NCBI RefSeq assembly: GCF_029227915.1
Contig: NC_079875.1
Coordinates: forward strand, 6,262,001-6,326,000
Length of the DNA stretch: 64,000 bases
Direction of reading: 5' to 3'
Source of the DNA: Hydractinia symbiolongicarpus
Taxonomy: Eukaryota; Cnidaria; Hydrozoa; Anthoathecata; Hydractiniidae
The notes beneath the pieces were generated by a model. That model saw only the letters and a list, made by a program, of their open reading frames with translations. It had not been told where the DNA came from and made no database searches. Made by a program: the position numbers and the translations under genes. This document shows, piece by piece, positions 11,124 through 22,506 of this stretch (its first letter is position 1; the number at the start of each line of letters is the position of its first letter).

Positions 11124-12939
11124 TGTTAAAAGACTTACTGAACAGCTAGGAGTGTGTAATGTTGATTTAATTTACCCCAATCTTTTGGGATTAATACAGG
11201 ATTTACATCAATAAACTCATAGGGTTGTGTTTCGTTATGTTTTGATTTATTTGAAGTATTTAATATATTAATATTAGTAACAACCTTGATGTTATGTTCT
11301 AATGGCAGTAATTGGTGTAACAATGTAGATCCGTCAAGAAAGTTCGCATGTTTAATATTGTTTTTCTTTTTAGTGTACTGTTAATGCAATGAGTAAAACC
11401 AACCCGCTTGTCAACAATAAGCATATCTTCTTGCAGTTTTAATATTCTTGGATTTATGTTAATCATTAATTCTAGGATCATATAACGTTAGATGGATACC
11501 TTTTTGTCAGCATTACTTTTTACAGGGCGCAAATGTAGTTGTTGATGTGAAAATGCTATCAGCAGATATGTATAGTTCATCCCTAAACTTTCTGCCACGC
11601 TACTAAGTCTTAATAATTGCCGCACCGTGTTGTTTACCACTATTTTGTTGATGCATTTCAATTTCTTTTATCGTGAACGGTGGCATTCCCTCCATGTTTT
11701 CCCTCACGCTTTTTCTTGACTTTCATCGAAAACTAAATCTATATTTTCCTAAATTATTTTAAGCAAAATATCTCTCATAGTATTGTCTTCCTCCATGTTA
11801 TGAATGCGAATAATGTTTACCAAGATTTGCCTCGTTTTCATGCACGCAATATTTTACAAAATATAAATTCGGGAAAGGTGTATTACAAGAAAACGGGACT
11901 TCTACAATACAAGAGCTGATTCCATTAGGCAAAATCTTATGACCCTTTATTTTCCAGTAGCTAGCTAGCTACCATATAGCTAGATATAGCTAAGGCTAAA
12001 GCTAGCTCTAGCAGGGGATGGGTTGGCTAGCTAACTAGCCAACATAACTTCTCTCAATTTTATCCTGTGAAATTGCTCCCACCAAACTATAGCTAGCAAG
12101 CTAAAAAATAATGAAAAAGTCTTTCTTGGTAACTATAAATGCCAAAATCTGTTTTCACAGCGTTGCATTGGTTTTGGCATTCTCACTAACTAGCCGCAAA
12201 ACAAATATGCAACGGGTGTCATTTGGCATGGTACGTTCTGGCCACACAAAGAATTCTTGTGAGTGGTCCACGGAGATCAGAGTAACAAACAACCGTGCAC
12301 ATATTTGGTGGGAATGAGACGAAACTATTTTTATTGGCATTCTAGAAAATAAAAAAAATTCGAGGTCAAGTGTTTTAGCCGAATGCCAATAACATTGCAG
12401 CATCCGAGATCTGCACCGTCTCCCTATACATGTGGATCTATCATCGGTGTTTTGTGCGCGGACGGTACACAAGAAAGCAGACGCAACTATGCGAACACAC
12501 GGGGCGGTAGAATAATATACGGTACATCGGTCGGTCTAGTACAGTATGATGATGACGTTTCATAGCTTAAATACGAACAGAAAAAAAACACAACATAAAT
12601 AAATACAAATATAGCCTTACACGTACAAAATAAAACATGAAACACTAACTATTGCGTCGTTTACTGCGCTTGCTTCCTCTTTGCTGCTTGAAGAAACTCT
12701 TTACGTTAAGATTTCAATCAAGAACTACGATATTTTCGATTCTCACTTTTACCACACGCTTGTCCTATTCATACGGAGCAATGTGAAAAAGTTCGCGAAA
12801 AAACTATAAAAATCCAATTAAAATTAATGTGACGTGACGGGTCTCCATCTCTGAGACGGATCTTCATCGTTTATGTTCAAAACAATCGGACTATTTTAAG
12901 GAATACAATATTTAGAAATTCCTAAAATTTTTAATTAAC
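11124..12939. other. Intergenic, no gene established
   Basis: Two weak minus-strand open stretches (11135-11323, 11299-11481) could be fragments of coding sequence. For example DGSTLLHQLLPLEHNIKVV reads on the minus strand near 11250-11330, but the family is not recognised. A somewhat GC-richer patch lies at 12370-12560. Several GCTAGCTAGC-type phrases occur at 11955-12110. Confidence 0.4.
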
Positions 12940-14785
12940 TGAAAGAAACTTTTGATTAAATCCAAAACATTACATGGTCCCGACGCAATCCCTGTTCGTT
13001 TTTTGAAACCAGTTGCCGAGTTTATTTGCTCCCCATTAACACATATTCTTAACGAATTCATACATATCAATGAATTTCCACGTATTTGGAAATCTGCAAG
13101 AATCGTGCCTATAAATAAAGTGCCGAATGCTGTCAAAATTTCAGATTTTCGACTGATATCAATACTGCCCTCTTTATCCAAAGTATACGAAAAGATTGTG
13201 TTGAAACAACTTATACAATTCATCGAATCAAACAACATCTACAAGGATACTGTTAATAAATTTCGTAAAGGTTGCAGCACAAGTGCAGCACTTATGAATT
13301 TGAAAGACGATATCAAAAAAGCTATGAAAGCCAATGAAGTCACATTAATGGTCTTGATAGACTTCCCGAAAGCTTTTGATACTATCTGTCACAACAAACT
13401 TATCAAGAAAATGGCTTCACAAGGTTTTTCTGCAGATTTCCTTACTTGGACACTTTCTTATCTTTCGGATAGACAACAGTTTGTGCAAATTGATAGCAAT
13501 AATTCAAATCAATTACCATCATTATTCGGAGTACCGCAAGGTTCAATCATTGGCCCCGTATTATTTAATTTATACGTCAACGATTTACAGGACGCTTTTG
13601 ATGCTTCCACTATTCAATACGCAGATGATACAACGATTTATAGATCATGTAAACCAGCAAATATTGTAAATACAGAAATTTCCATTAACGATACACTAAA
13701 TGAGCTTGACAAATGGGCCGAAGAAAATTCTCTTGCGGCTAATGCAGCAAAAACTAAATTCATGTTGATTTTGACCAAACGCTTGTCCAATATTCATATT
13801 CTTAATGAACACAGTTCGACGATCAAGCTAGGGAGTACTCCACTCAATCGTGTTGGGATTTGTTCACTATTGGGACTAACAATTGATGAACACTTTAAAC
13901 GGAACGCACAAATCGACTTTGAAAACTTTGAAAAAATGTTATGGGAAAATATCTGTGCTACGAAAGTTGAAGAACTTCACAAGCTTCAGACTACGAAAAC
14001 AGTTAATTGAAACCTTAATTTTTTCTCAAATTGATTATAACGACTTTATCATGTCGCTGACTGAAGCACAAATGAAAAGATTACAAAAACTTCAAAAAGT
14101 TGCATGTAGTTTTGTTATTGGACGTTATGCCAAAATTCAAGATATCATCAAATTAAAATGGCTCCCCATAAAGGAACGTCGTGAATTCAACTTATCGAAA
14201 CTAACGTACAAAGCCATTAATTTCACCAACTGGTCAAGTTCCTGTAAAGTAAATGTACGTATAAAGCGAAACAATCTCCGAAACCAGCATGAACTCAGCC
14301 TTCATCATTCGATCGATGGTACCTTTCAAGATGAAGCAGCGCGAGTGTTCAACAGTCTACCAGCTAACCTTCGTACTGCTGATTCCTTCAATATTTTTTC
14401 TAGAAATATTAAATCATATCTACTAGATAAGTCCGTTGCTCGCTTGTCCGATAGTCTATTCTGATAGTTTATCGAATCACTTCTTTTTTCACGCATTTTA
14501 TTTCCTTTTCGATTTTTTTTTTTTATTTTGTTTTCTCTTTCAGTCCATATTTCGCAGCTACTGCCAATTTCTCTTTGCGATGTGTTTCCCTTTGGCTTGC
14601 GCTAACTCCCCCATGAATATTTTTTTTGTCATTTAATACTTAATATATATATATATATATTTAAAATTTTATTGTTGATAACATTTGAATTTATTTTATA
14701 TTATTTTTAACGGGTTGAAGAGCCATTGTAATATATGGATACCCTGAAATACATTTTACTTACTTACTTACTTACTTACATTACG
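12940..14785 (+). mobile_element. CR1/jockey-like non-LTR retrotransposon, 5'-truncated and frameshifted
   Basis: A reverse transcriptase frame (12952-14010) has the usual order: HGPDAIPVRFLK, PINK, DFRLISILPSLSKVYEK, VLIDFPKAFDTICH (palm A), GVPQGSIIGPVLF, and YADDT near 13620 (catalytic). A frameshift near 13930 moves the thumb and C-terminal part to the frame ending at 14464 (LRKLKNF, SFRLRKQL, LPIKERREF, FNSLPANLRTADS). The endonuclease is absent, so the copy is 5'-truncated. It ends after GGATACCCTGAAATACATTT in about five TTAC units, the microsatellite tail expected of CR1-type elements. In palm A the usual LDFSKAFD reads IDFPKAFD. Inactive. Confidence 0.9.
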
Positions 14786-15651
14786 CTAGAATATTAACAC
14801 AAGTGTCTGTGGATGAAAGTGAAAAAGCTAGGCAACTTTTGGTTGAACAAAAAATTATGGTTTAACGAGTAGATGAAATATGTCAGGAAAATTTTAAATA
14901 TTCTGTCGCTAAAGAAAGAGTAATGAATCTAAACCACTTTAGTCAGAAAGATCACTTTGGTCAAAATAATCTATATTTTAATGTGTCAATGTTAAAATTT
15001 ATCTTGGCAGTTAAAATACACTGTGCCTGTTAAGCTGTTAAGTAAATGCTCCACATACAAATAAAACATGATACTCCTGACTTTCGGTAAGTTCATCACA
15101 GCATTGCTTTATCGCGGTAAATAACCTGTACTTATCAAGACGTCCTGGCACAACATTTCAAAGTAACTCTAACTCGTAAGACAAGGAAGATACTTAATCC
15201 GAGCCAACTCAAAACGAACTTTGAAAAAATTTAATAGCGTACATACTCTTTTCAACAAGAACAACAAACACCGTTGTTTTGAAGGCTAACGTAATCCAAA
15301 AACGTAAAAAAAAACGCAACTAAAAATAAAACTAGAGATGGAGCGTCGAAAAAGAGGCTATAAAAAACGAGGTTAAAAATGAATTATTTTTCATTTGCTT
15401 TTTAAAGAATAACGGGGGAATGCGGAAAAATGGTATACAATAAACAAAATTTCATAACAGTTTAAAAAAAACAATAAAAGCTTTGTTTATAAAGATAATA
15501 AATTTATGTACAGAAACACTTTAGAAACGCTATTTCAGGACAATAATGTAAAACGAACTAACGGGAAAAAATGATATAAAAAAAATTATATAGACAGCAA
15601 AATACAACAAAACAAAGTTATGGATGTACTATTACATCAATGTACATTCAT
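14786..15651. other. Intergenic, no gene recognised
   Basis: AT-rich, with A-rich runs. No supported gene. Confidence 0.5.
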
Positions 15652-15867
15652 TTAGAAAGTGATGGGTACACCAAGTGTTTTCAAAACGTTACACTCAGCA
15701 GATGTAAGTCGGTTTTTGGTGTCGTCTGGTACTACTATGTTTTTGTACTTGAAATAATAATGGCTATTGGATGAAGACAGGAGCGCTCGAAAATGCAAAC
15801 ACAACTTTACGTTTTCTTTGTCCAATAAATTAAACAGAATCCGATACTTCTGATTGACAAGGTCCAT
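15652..15867 (-). CDS. Candidate terminal exon, unknown protein
   Basis: On the minus strand TTTGTAG (possible acceptor) is followed by a frame reading MDLVNQKYRILFNLLDKEN, then a middle with FRALLSSSNSHYYFKYKN, and ending VLKTLGVPITF before TAA at 15652-15654. Mixed, protein-like composition and use of GC-ending codons set it apart from the AT-rich chance frames nearby, and the acceptor would leave a phase-1 junction. No upstream exon was matched. I do not recognise the protein. It may be the 3' exon of a gene whose 5' part is at higher coordinates, or a relic. Confidence 0.3.
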   Translation of the reverse strand: MDLVNQKYRILFNLLDKENVKLCLHFRALLSSSNSHYYFKYKNIVVPDDTKNRLTSAECNVLKTLGVPITF

Positions 15868-16417
15868 ATCTACAAAGTTCCATAATTTAGTAATTTTGAG
15901 CTAAAGATACATTACAAACATTACAAAGTGTGCTTCTACCTATATCACCGCCTATCGATTAACAATGTTTACCACAAATTAGTATTGTTCAAGGTCCTTT
16001 ATAAATCATTCTTTTAAGCACAACAACTTTCCTTTATCCACCTTAACTAAGAAAAAAAACATGCGTATTCTTTCTCCTGGCGACAAAAACTTTTTGCAAA
16101 CACCAAACACACCACAGCTACAAGTTTAGTGTTCAGATCAGCATTGCAATTTCCTCACAAGACAGTCGCAATTAATTTATTTTTATCAATTTCTTATTTA
16201 TTTTTTTGCTACTTAATGACTTTGATAATAACTCTTCAAACGTAGGTATTTTGTTTATTATTTTATTTTTGTTTCAAAAAACTATTGTACGACGAAGTAA
16301 AGCATCATTTGTTTCTGTTTTTAACGTGATTTAATGGTTTTTAACGTGTTTTAAGTCTTAATGAAATATTTTAGAGAACCTGTTTTTTATAAATTTCCGT
16401 CACGTATAAAGTATAAT

Positions 16418-16624
16418 CTACTCAATACAATCATCATCCCTTCCATCGTCACTTTGGTCACTGAAACATGATCCATTTTTGTCATCACTCTCTTCATCGC
16501 TACTTCTTATCTCAAGATTTGATGACACATGGTCAGGAAAATTTGTCCAGCAAATGGAACTGTCTTTGTACCAGCCGTGATCACCCAACCTCGTCCCCAA
16601 GAGCTTTTCCCTTTTTGACATCAA
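16418..16624 (-). CDS. Candidate acidic Ser/Asp-rich exon next to GC-rich patch
   Basis: The minus-strand frame begins MMSKREKLLGTRLGDHGWYK and ends with an acidic segment (SSDEESDDKNGS, SDQSDDGRDDDC). The N-terminal part overlaps a MITE-like arm (CAACCTCGTCCCC on plus near 16589), which argues that at least the start is repeat-derived. Just upstream, 16620-16700 is unusually GC/CpG-rich and has an ATGTCGGAT followed by GTAAGA, which could be a first exon and donor. Connection to the candidate exon at 15652 is possible but the phases do not match directly. Low certainty. Confidence 0.2.
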   Translation of the reverse strand: MMSKREKLLGTRLGDHGWYKDSSICWTNFPDHVSSNLEIRSSDEESDDKNGSCFSDQSDDGRDDDCIE

Positions 16625-16700
16625 GGCCGGCGGCCAAAGAAAACTGCCACAGGTTGGTGAGTTCTGTGATGCGATTGTCTTACATCCGACATAGATAATT

Positions 16701-17396
16701 TATACGCGCGTCATAATATATGCAACAATTTACTATAAAGACATTGCAAGATGAGATAAACAGAAAATATTTTATCAAAGATGTTATTTTGGCAGATTCC
16801 CATTATTGACAATGAAAATAAAGGTTCTCTTTAGATATTACGAGATATTAGGACTGATGTTTACCGAGCAATATTCTAATTTTAACTCAGTTTTTAAGCT
16901 ATTTTTATCAACTGGGCTGCTTTAAAACATTATTCAACCAACACTTATAAGCCGTTAGCTAGACAGCTATCAAGCTAGCTTTGGTGTTGTTTTCTTATTA
17001 AATATATGACTTACACTTCTTCCCAAAGAGGTACTAAACTTGTGAAAAATAACAGCTGGCCAGATAAATTAAGCTAGATTCTCTTACGTATCGCATATAC
17101 CAACACAATCAGCTTTATCTAATCATACATTACCAAATTTTGTTGATAAATAATGCTTTTGAAAATATTTAATCATTATAAAATATATTTTAAGAGTGAA
17201 CAAAAAATAACTTGAAACACTTGAAATAAAACTTTCTAAAGTCAAGCGTTGAAAAACATAAACAACCAAAAGACATCGTTCCCGCCATGTGTGAAGAGCT
17301 AGGACACGATCAAGTTGCTTCTACTAGCCGCAGAAACTTTAACAGCAAAATAAACTCATTAATTATTAATATTAACCAATACACTGGTTATAAAAC
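16701..17396. other. Intergenic, no gene recognised
   Basis: AT-rich; no supported feature. Confidence 0.5.
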
Positions 17397-17477
17397 GCAG
17401 CCTGTACCAGGGTCTTGCTTAGTCGTCAAGTAAGCGTTAGCAGCTTTGTTATAGGCAACAAATCCTGGGGACAAGGG
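17397..17477. mobile_element. Small MITE, CAACCTCG family (decayed)
   Basis: Left end CAGCCTGTACCAGGGTC and right end CCTGGGGACAAGGGTG form imperfect inverted repeats matching the ends of the foldback element at 59522-59628. No target duplication is visible. Confidence 0.4.
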
Positions 17478-17667
17478 TGATGATCACAAACGTCGCTAAA
17501 ATCAATCTGAGGATTCGTACAATTGCGCGATATGTAGGAAACATGATTCACTTCTTTCATATGAAAACGTGTTACCCTGTAAATTGTATTTGTTTGTTTA
17601 GCTTAAGTCACGAACATGATTTTAGTTAAAGTAATGCTATGTTAAATGTTAAAGTATGAAAAGGCAA

Positions 17668-17686
17668 AACAATGACAAGAACAATG
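17668..17686 (+). promoter_or_regulatory. Paired AACAATG motifs upstream of MFS copy B
   Basis: AACAATGACAAGAACAATG: two SOX-type motifs with starts 12 bp apart, about 90-105 bp before the TATA box. Confidence 0.5.
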
Positions 17687-17773
17687 TCACACATTTATCT
17701 TGTTTTGGTTGACTTTAGATTGTTTTAGTTTCACTTTCATATACATTTTTATAAAAAAATACCCGAGAAAACT

Positions 17774-17780
17774 TATAAAA
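17774..17780 (+). promoter_or_regulatory. TATA box of MFS copy B
   Basis: TATAAAA about 70 bp before the ATG, in the same position as in copies A and C. Confidence 0.6.
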
Positions 17781-17843
17781 AACACAAATTCACCTTTCAA
17801 CATTCAAATTTCTTTTTAGTTTAAAGAAAGGAAAATTTAAGAG

Positions 17844-19262
17844 ATGGAAAATTTCGATTTGGATAGCTGGAAGAGAAAACGACGAAGAACAGTTGGTGCA
17901 TATCTATTGTGTGGTGCTATTGGAGGTGTGGATTACAGTGTTGTGTTTGCAACACTGTATCTATATCTCACAGATTTGGTTAAAACTGATAAACCGAAGT
18001 TGTATTATGGATTAACTATAGCATCATTTTGTTTATGCTCGACGATACTGGGACCTCCTGCTGGCCGTTTCATTGACAAAACTCGTAAAATGAAATTGTA
18101 CACAAACTTTGTACTCGTAGCACAAATTATTGGAAATCTATTATATGCTATTCACTTTCATCCAATTTATTTAGTTATTGGTAGATTTATAGCGGGCATA
18201 GCAGACACATTCAGTAGCATCTGCTCTGGTGAGATTGTTCGACTTTACGACAGCAAAGAAGGAACGAGTGCATTGTGGTGGCTAGCTTCATCCTACTCCG
18301 TTGGATTTGCTATCGGTCCATGTTTTGGTATTATTTTTAAAGGCGTGTTCGACTTTAACATTGGATCTCTCACAATAAACTACTTAAATTTTGTTGGAAT
18401 ATTTGTGGCTGCAATGACACTTCTTGTGTTAATAATTGTCAATTTCTTTCTGTATGATTGTTCGGCTGAATTTGATCTAAAAAAGCATATAAAAGAACAT
18501 GATGAGTGTTGTACAAGCCCAAATAATGACACAGAATGTGGTCCAGGTGAAATTCGTATGAGTGAATTAGACCTTAATGTAGAGGTTGATGTCGACAAAG
18601 AAATAGTGCTAATACAAAATGACGGTAACCATCCTGTAGCATTGGTATTGAAGACAATCATTACAAACCCAGACGCTTTGTTAATGTTTGTAACTTCCTT
18701 TATTTTTATGTATTGCTTAATGAGCCTAGATCTACTTATACCATTGATAGAGTTGAATTTATTGGGATGGAGTTTAGAAGCTTTAACGTTAACTTTAGTG
18801 ACGTATGGTATTACCTATTTCTTTGCGCTGTTACTTTTATCAAAATATTGCACTTCACAACGTGCTGTGTACTATGTAAGTTTGGCCTGTATTGTCTTTC
18901 AACTGGTTTTGTTTGTTATCATGATTGCCATGAAACGATTAGAACGGAATTTGGAACGTGATGTAACACTGATGGTCCTTTTTATGATTGGTTATATTTT
19001 TGTGTGGTTCATTGAAGAGGTTTTGTTGCGAACTATGGTTGCAATGATGGTACCCTCTATCGTACAAAGTTTTACTGAAGCTTTACGGAATGTCCTATCC
19101 CGTTCGGGAACTGTTATAGCTGCCTTAACAGCGGCATTTGCAATGTCAGCGTTAGATTGGTGGTCAATTGGAATGGAAATTGCAGTTTTGATATTGCTTG
19201 TTTGCTTTATATGTCGATATAAATCTTTAACACACATTCAAGAAATATCGTTTTCGCAATAA
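17844..19262 (+). CDS. MFS transporter, MFSD8/CLN7-like (copy B)
   Basis: Intact 472-residue intronless frame, collinear with copies A and C except for one extra residue in the central loop (DKEIVLIQ against DKEMLIQ). Twelve hydrophobic segments, motif A GPPAGRFIDKTRKMK at about 70-84, Gly-rich TM4/TM5 (RFIAGIADTFSSICSGE, SVGFAIGPCFGIIFKG), and a polar loop at about 205-265. The last residues RYKSLTHIQEISFSQ are shared by all copies. Expected to be an integral membrane, proton- or gradient-driven transporter, lysosomal if truly MFSD8-like; the substrate is not inferable. The ATG follows a conserved leader, and the TATA lies about 70 bp upstream. Copy B appears to be the donor or close relative of both ends of copy C. 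Confidence 0.9.
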   Translation: MENFDLDSWKRKRRRTVGAYLLCGAIGGVDYSVVFATLYLYLTDLVKTDKPKLYYGLTIASFCLCSTILGPPAGRFIDKTRKMKLYTNFVLVAQIIGNLLYAIHFHPIYLVIGRFIAGIADTFSSICSGEIVRLYDSKEGTSALWWLASSYSVGFAIGPCFGIIFKGVFDFNIGSLTINYLNFVGIFVAAMTLLVLIIVNFFLYDCSAEFDLKKHIKEHDECCTSPNNDTECGPGEIRMSELDLNVEVDVDKEIVLIQNDGNHPVALVLKTIITNPDALLMFVTSFIFMYCLMSLDLLIPLIELNLLGWSLEALTLTLVTYGITYFFALLLLSKYCTSQRAVYYVSLACIVFQLVLFVIMIAMKRLERNLERDVTLMVLFMIGYIFVWFIEEVLLRTMVAMMVPSIVQSFTEALRNVLSRSGTVIAALTAAFAMSALDWWSIGMEIAVLILLVCFICRYKSLTHIQEISFSQ

Positions 19263-19289
19263 AACAATTTTGTTGATGTGTGAAAAGCG

Positions 19290-19425
19290 CATTTAAAAAT
19301 TAAAGAAAAAGCACGTTTCATTGGTGGATGTCTGTTGGATGGTAGCCAGAATGATATTTTTCATTTGATATCGGTATAAATCCGTAACATGCATTCAGGA
19401 AATGCTTTTTTAAGAATAAGTTCAT
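19290..19425 (+). repeat. Vestigial duplicate of MFS gene tail (copy B flank)
   Basis: TATCGGTATAAATCCGTAAC and ATGCATTCAGGAAATGC at 19370-19408 repeat, in decayed form, the coding 3' end CGATATAAATCTTTAACACA and CATTCAAGAAATATCG. Shared with the copy A flank at 3265-3310. Confidence 0.6.
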
Positions 19426-19521
19426 GTGTAGCAACTTCTTAACACCCAACACTTCTGCATTCAAGTCTTAGATATTGTTTGCTGATTTAAATAAAGTTTT
19501 AAATGAACAATGTTGTTTTAC

Positions 19522-19605
19522 TGTGGAACGTTTATCATTTCTTGAACATAATAGTTTAGTAGGCCTACTAAACTATCATGTTCAAGAAATGATAAACGTT
19601 CCACA
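19522..19605. repeat. 84-bp near-perfect palindrome
   Basis: Two 42-nt arms meet at AGGCCT with no spacer; one mismatch pair is visible (CATAATAG against CTATCATG). The outer ends are TGTGGAACG and CGTTCCACA. No target duplication flanks it, and arm A has no counterpart. Confidence 0.95.
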
Positions 19606-19689
19606 ATAATATGAATACTGAACAGACAAACTAAAATAATATCTTCAACAATGTTGTTTGTTGTTCAACAAACAACCGACATTATGATC

Positions 19690-19765
19690 TCGTGCTGCAT
19701 AACTTGCGTATTGTGTAACAAAGATTGTGTATTGTGTGACAAAGCTTTTGTATTGTGTGGCAAAG
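19690..19765. repeat. Short version of the 21-bp minisatellite (about 3 copies)
   Basis: GTATTGTGTGACAAAGCTTT units, the reverse complement of the 2483-2955 unit, at the matching place in duplication arm B. Confidence 0.8.
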
Positions 19766-20845
19766 CTTATGCATGTGTGGCATGTACGAAATCTATACTT
19801 AAAATCCTTACTCTAAATATAGTGTCATTTTTTATGGTACTTTTTAATTGGAAATGTATTAGCTATACTATATGCTTTTTGATTTCATATCGAAGGTTAT
19901 AGCAAAAAATATTAAGTATATTAAATTTTAATATTAAGCTGTCTTACTCTCTCTACTACATCTCTTCCTTATAAATACGATTGCTTTGTCCCAAAATTAG
20001 ACGCACTTCTTTTTTGTGTGGATGTCACGTTTCTATTGTGTGTTATTGTACATAATTACCAATTTTTTATTGATTTTAATATTTTTACCTTGTGTTTTAT
20101 ACAATTTTAAAACAGGACAAACATTTATAGCAGTAATATATAACTGAAGTTTTAAACATCCTATATAAATAGTTTTTATGAAATAAAATAAAATAAAATA
20201 ATCAGTTAGTCTACACTGTCTGATTGCTTTCATCAGGAACATTTGACATGGTATATATAAGCAACGGTGTATATGTGAGGTATAATAATTTCGAATCTAG
20301 CGCACAGGTTTACTTACTCAGATGAGTTAAGGCATGCGAAATCACTTTTGTTGACGTTATGCTTAGTTGTGGCAAAGACTTTAGGCATAAAAATAATTAC
20401 GTGCATATATCAAGTAAATATGATTTCCCATTGTTATTGTGGACTAGTAGGTGGCCCGTTTACAAGCCACGGTTTTGCCTGTTTTTTATATACCGCATTT
20501 TGTGATTACTAGAGGTGCTATTTTGCGCGGAGGCATAAAGAGTACGGCTATTATTATAGAGATAATACCACTAAAAATGCAAATTTTTCTTTACAGAGTT
20601 CGCAGCACAAGCAGTAATATCTCTGCGTTGGGGAATAGTTCAAAAGTACGTCTTAACCTGCCACGTTTTGTGACGTCATTAAATTTTATAAACTTAAAGA
20701 GGATACAAAACGAGCTTTAGTGACTCACATAGAAGAGTTGAGCTTCTGACGGGAACAAGGTTTATGAGCAACGAGGACACAAAGAACATTTTATTCATCT
20801 TAGACATCATATTTGACACCAGAATATAACTGAAAACGACATAAA
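19766..20845. other. Arm-B-specific 1.08-kb insertion, no gene recognised
   Basis: Between the minisatellite and the shared ATATTCATAATTTATTCTA phrase this stretch has no match in arm A. It holds a (AAAAT)n patch near 20180. No inverted ends or coding frame identify the insert. Confidence 0.5.
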
Positions 20846-21879
20846 AAATTTTAATATTCATAATTTATTCTACATAAGCACTTACCTTGTTTTAAATCAG
20901 ATTTTCTTGTAAAAAGAATTATCTAGCTATCTAGCCATACATACCAAATTATTGGATAAAAAGTCAGTTGAGACAACAGACTTTGAATCTTTTTAAAGAC
21001 ATGAATTAAATTTTTAAGGCTATTTAGTATAGCATTTTTAACAAAAGCAGTCCCTTGGGTTGTCTTGCTTTCAGACCTTAGCTTCAAAAAGAATACTGAA
21101 AAATATATGCATAAAATGTATAATTGTGCCTTAGGAAATGAAGCAAATCATAAAAAAGTAATTTTTTATTAACAGATTGTCTATATGTTGCAAAAAGGTA
21201 GATATAATTTATTGTACATTGACCTTTTTAGTGGTCTGGTTTATATACAATGTTATTAAGTATGTTCGAGGATGGCGAGTAACATCAAGGAAGGAGATCT
21301 TACTTAAGCCGTTTTGTAGCGTGAATTAATTTTGTAACCCAACCTAAGTGTTTTAAATCTAACAATCGCGCCACACTGGAAGCAAGCAACCTCAATCCTG
21401 ACAAAATTTTGTCCCTATTCTGCTATTCTAATACTAGAGAGAAGAGGCAAAGGGTACTGGAAAAAAATGTAGGAAATATTTTTGCAAAAATTGTATTAAA
21501 AAAAGCTGTTCTTATTTGGCACAATCCTCAACTTTAATATTACCTAAAATGTCACTTTGTTTAAAATAATTACCACGACTTGAGTCCATTAAAATTGGAT
21601 GATGAAAATGGGGAAAATAGGGGACACTGTTGTGAAACTAGTATTTTTTTTACAAAATATAACTATTTTATAGGATGTTACAAAACATGATTTGTCCGCC
21701 ATTGTAGTTGTGATGTGTTTTAGCTCACACATTAATTTTCTATAGTTGTACTAATTTCCCTAGGTATTTATATTTGCGATTTTCTTGGATTTTGTTAAAA
21801 TTATGTACCCGCTAAATATTATTTAAAGTACTATTTGCAAAAATTAGCACGTGAAAAAAGTCAAGAAATCCTAATAAAC

Positions 21880-22085
21880 TCTTACTTTAAATTCGCAACT
21901 TGCACTTTAAAATTAACTTGTGAACTTTATGTAGCATCTCGTAGATTCTATGTATCAACTCGCAAGAATTTTTTACCAAGTCGTAATTTTTAACTCGCAA
22001 CTTGCATTTTAAAAACTCAGAACTAGCTCTTAAATCGTGGATTTATGGGGGCAACTCGTAACTCGCAACTCGTGACTTATTCAGG
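21880..22085. repeat. Degenerate AACTCG-type short tandem repeat
   Basis: Repeated AACTCGCAACT / AACTCGTAACT phrases, clearest at 22050-22080 and more decayed to the left. Confidence 0.6.
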
Positions 22086-22506
22086 CTTGGCTGTCGTGTA
22101 CATATAAAGAACAAAATTATAGCAATAAATATTTGCTGATATTCGCGCTTTCTCTGCGACGTGATTAAAAACTTGAAATTTGTCTAAAGTACCATTGCCT
22201 GCAATTCAGTTACTTAAGTTCTATAATTTCGCACTTAATGATGATCGAAATTCGTCTTACAAGTAGTTTTAAGCACTATTTCTTTCATCCATATACACAT
22301 TACGGACTTGTAAAAGCTCACTTCTCATGATTAGCACCAAGCAATAAATCCATACATATCCGTCATAATAATCTTTTTTTGGTGAAAAACAATAAATACT
22401 TGAAGTACCCTAAAAGCGCAATGTGCTTTCTACAGAAAGTAAAATAATTTGCTGTAAAGAAGATTGGAAATGAACAAAAGTGACCTTGTTGTCCTATTTC
22501 TTTAAA

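Larger units (their letters stand above)
17570..21745. repeat. Segmental duplication, arm B (inverted relative to 1520-5235)
   Basis: Counterpart of arm A, carrying MFS copy B on the plus strand. Matching runs are listed under arm A. Unlike arm A it holds an 84-bp palindrome (19522-19605), only about three minisatellite units, and about 1.08 kb (19766-20845) with no counterpart. Confidence 0.85.
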
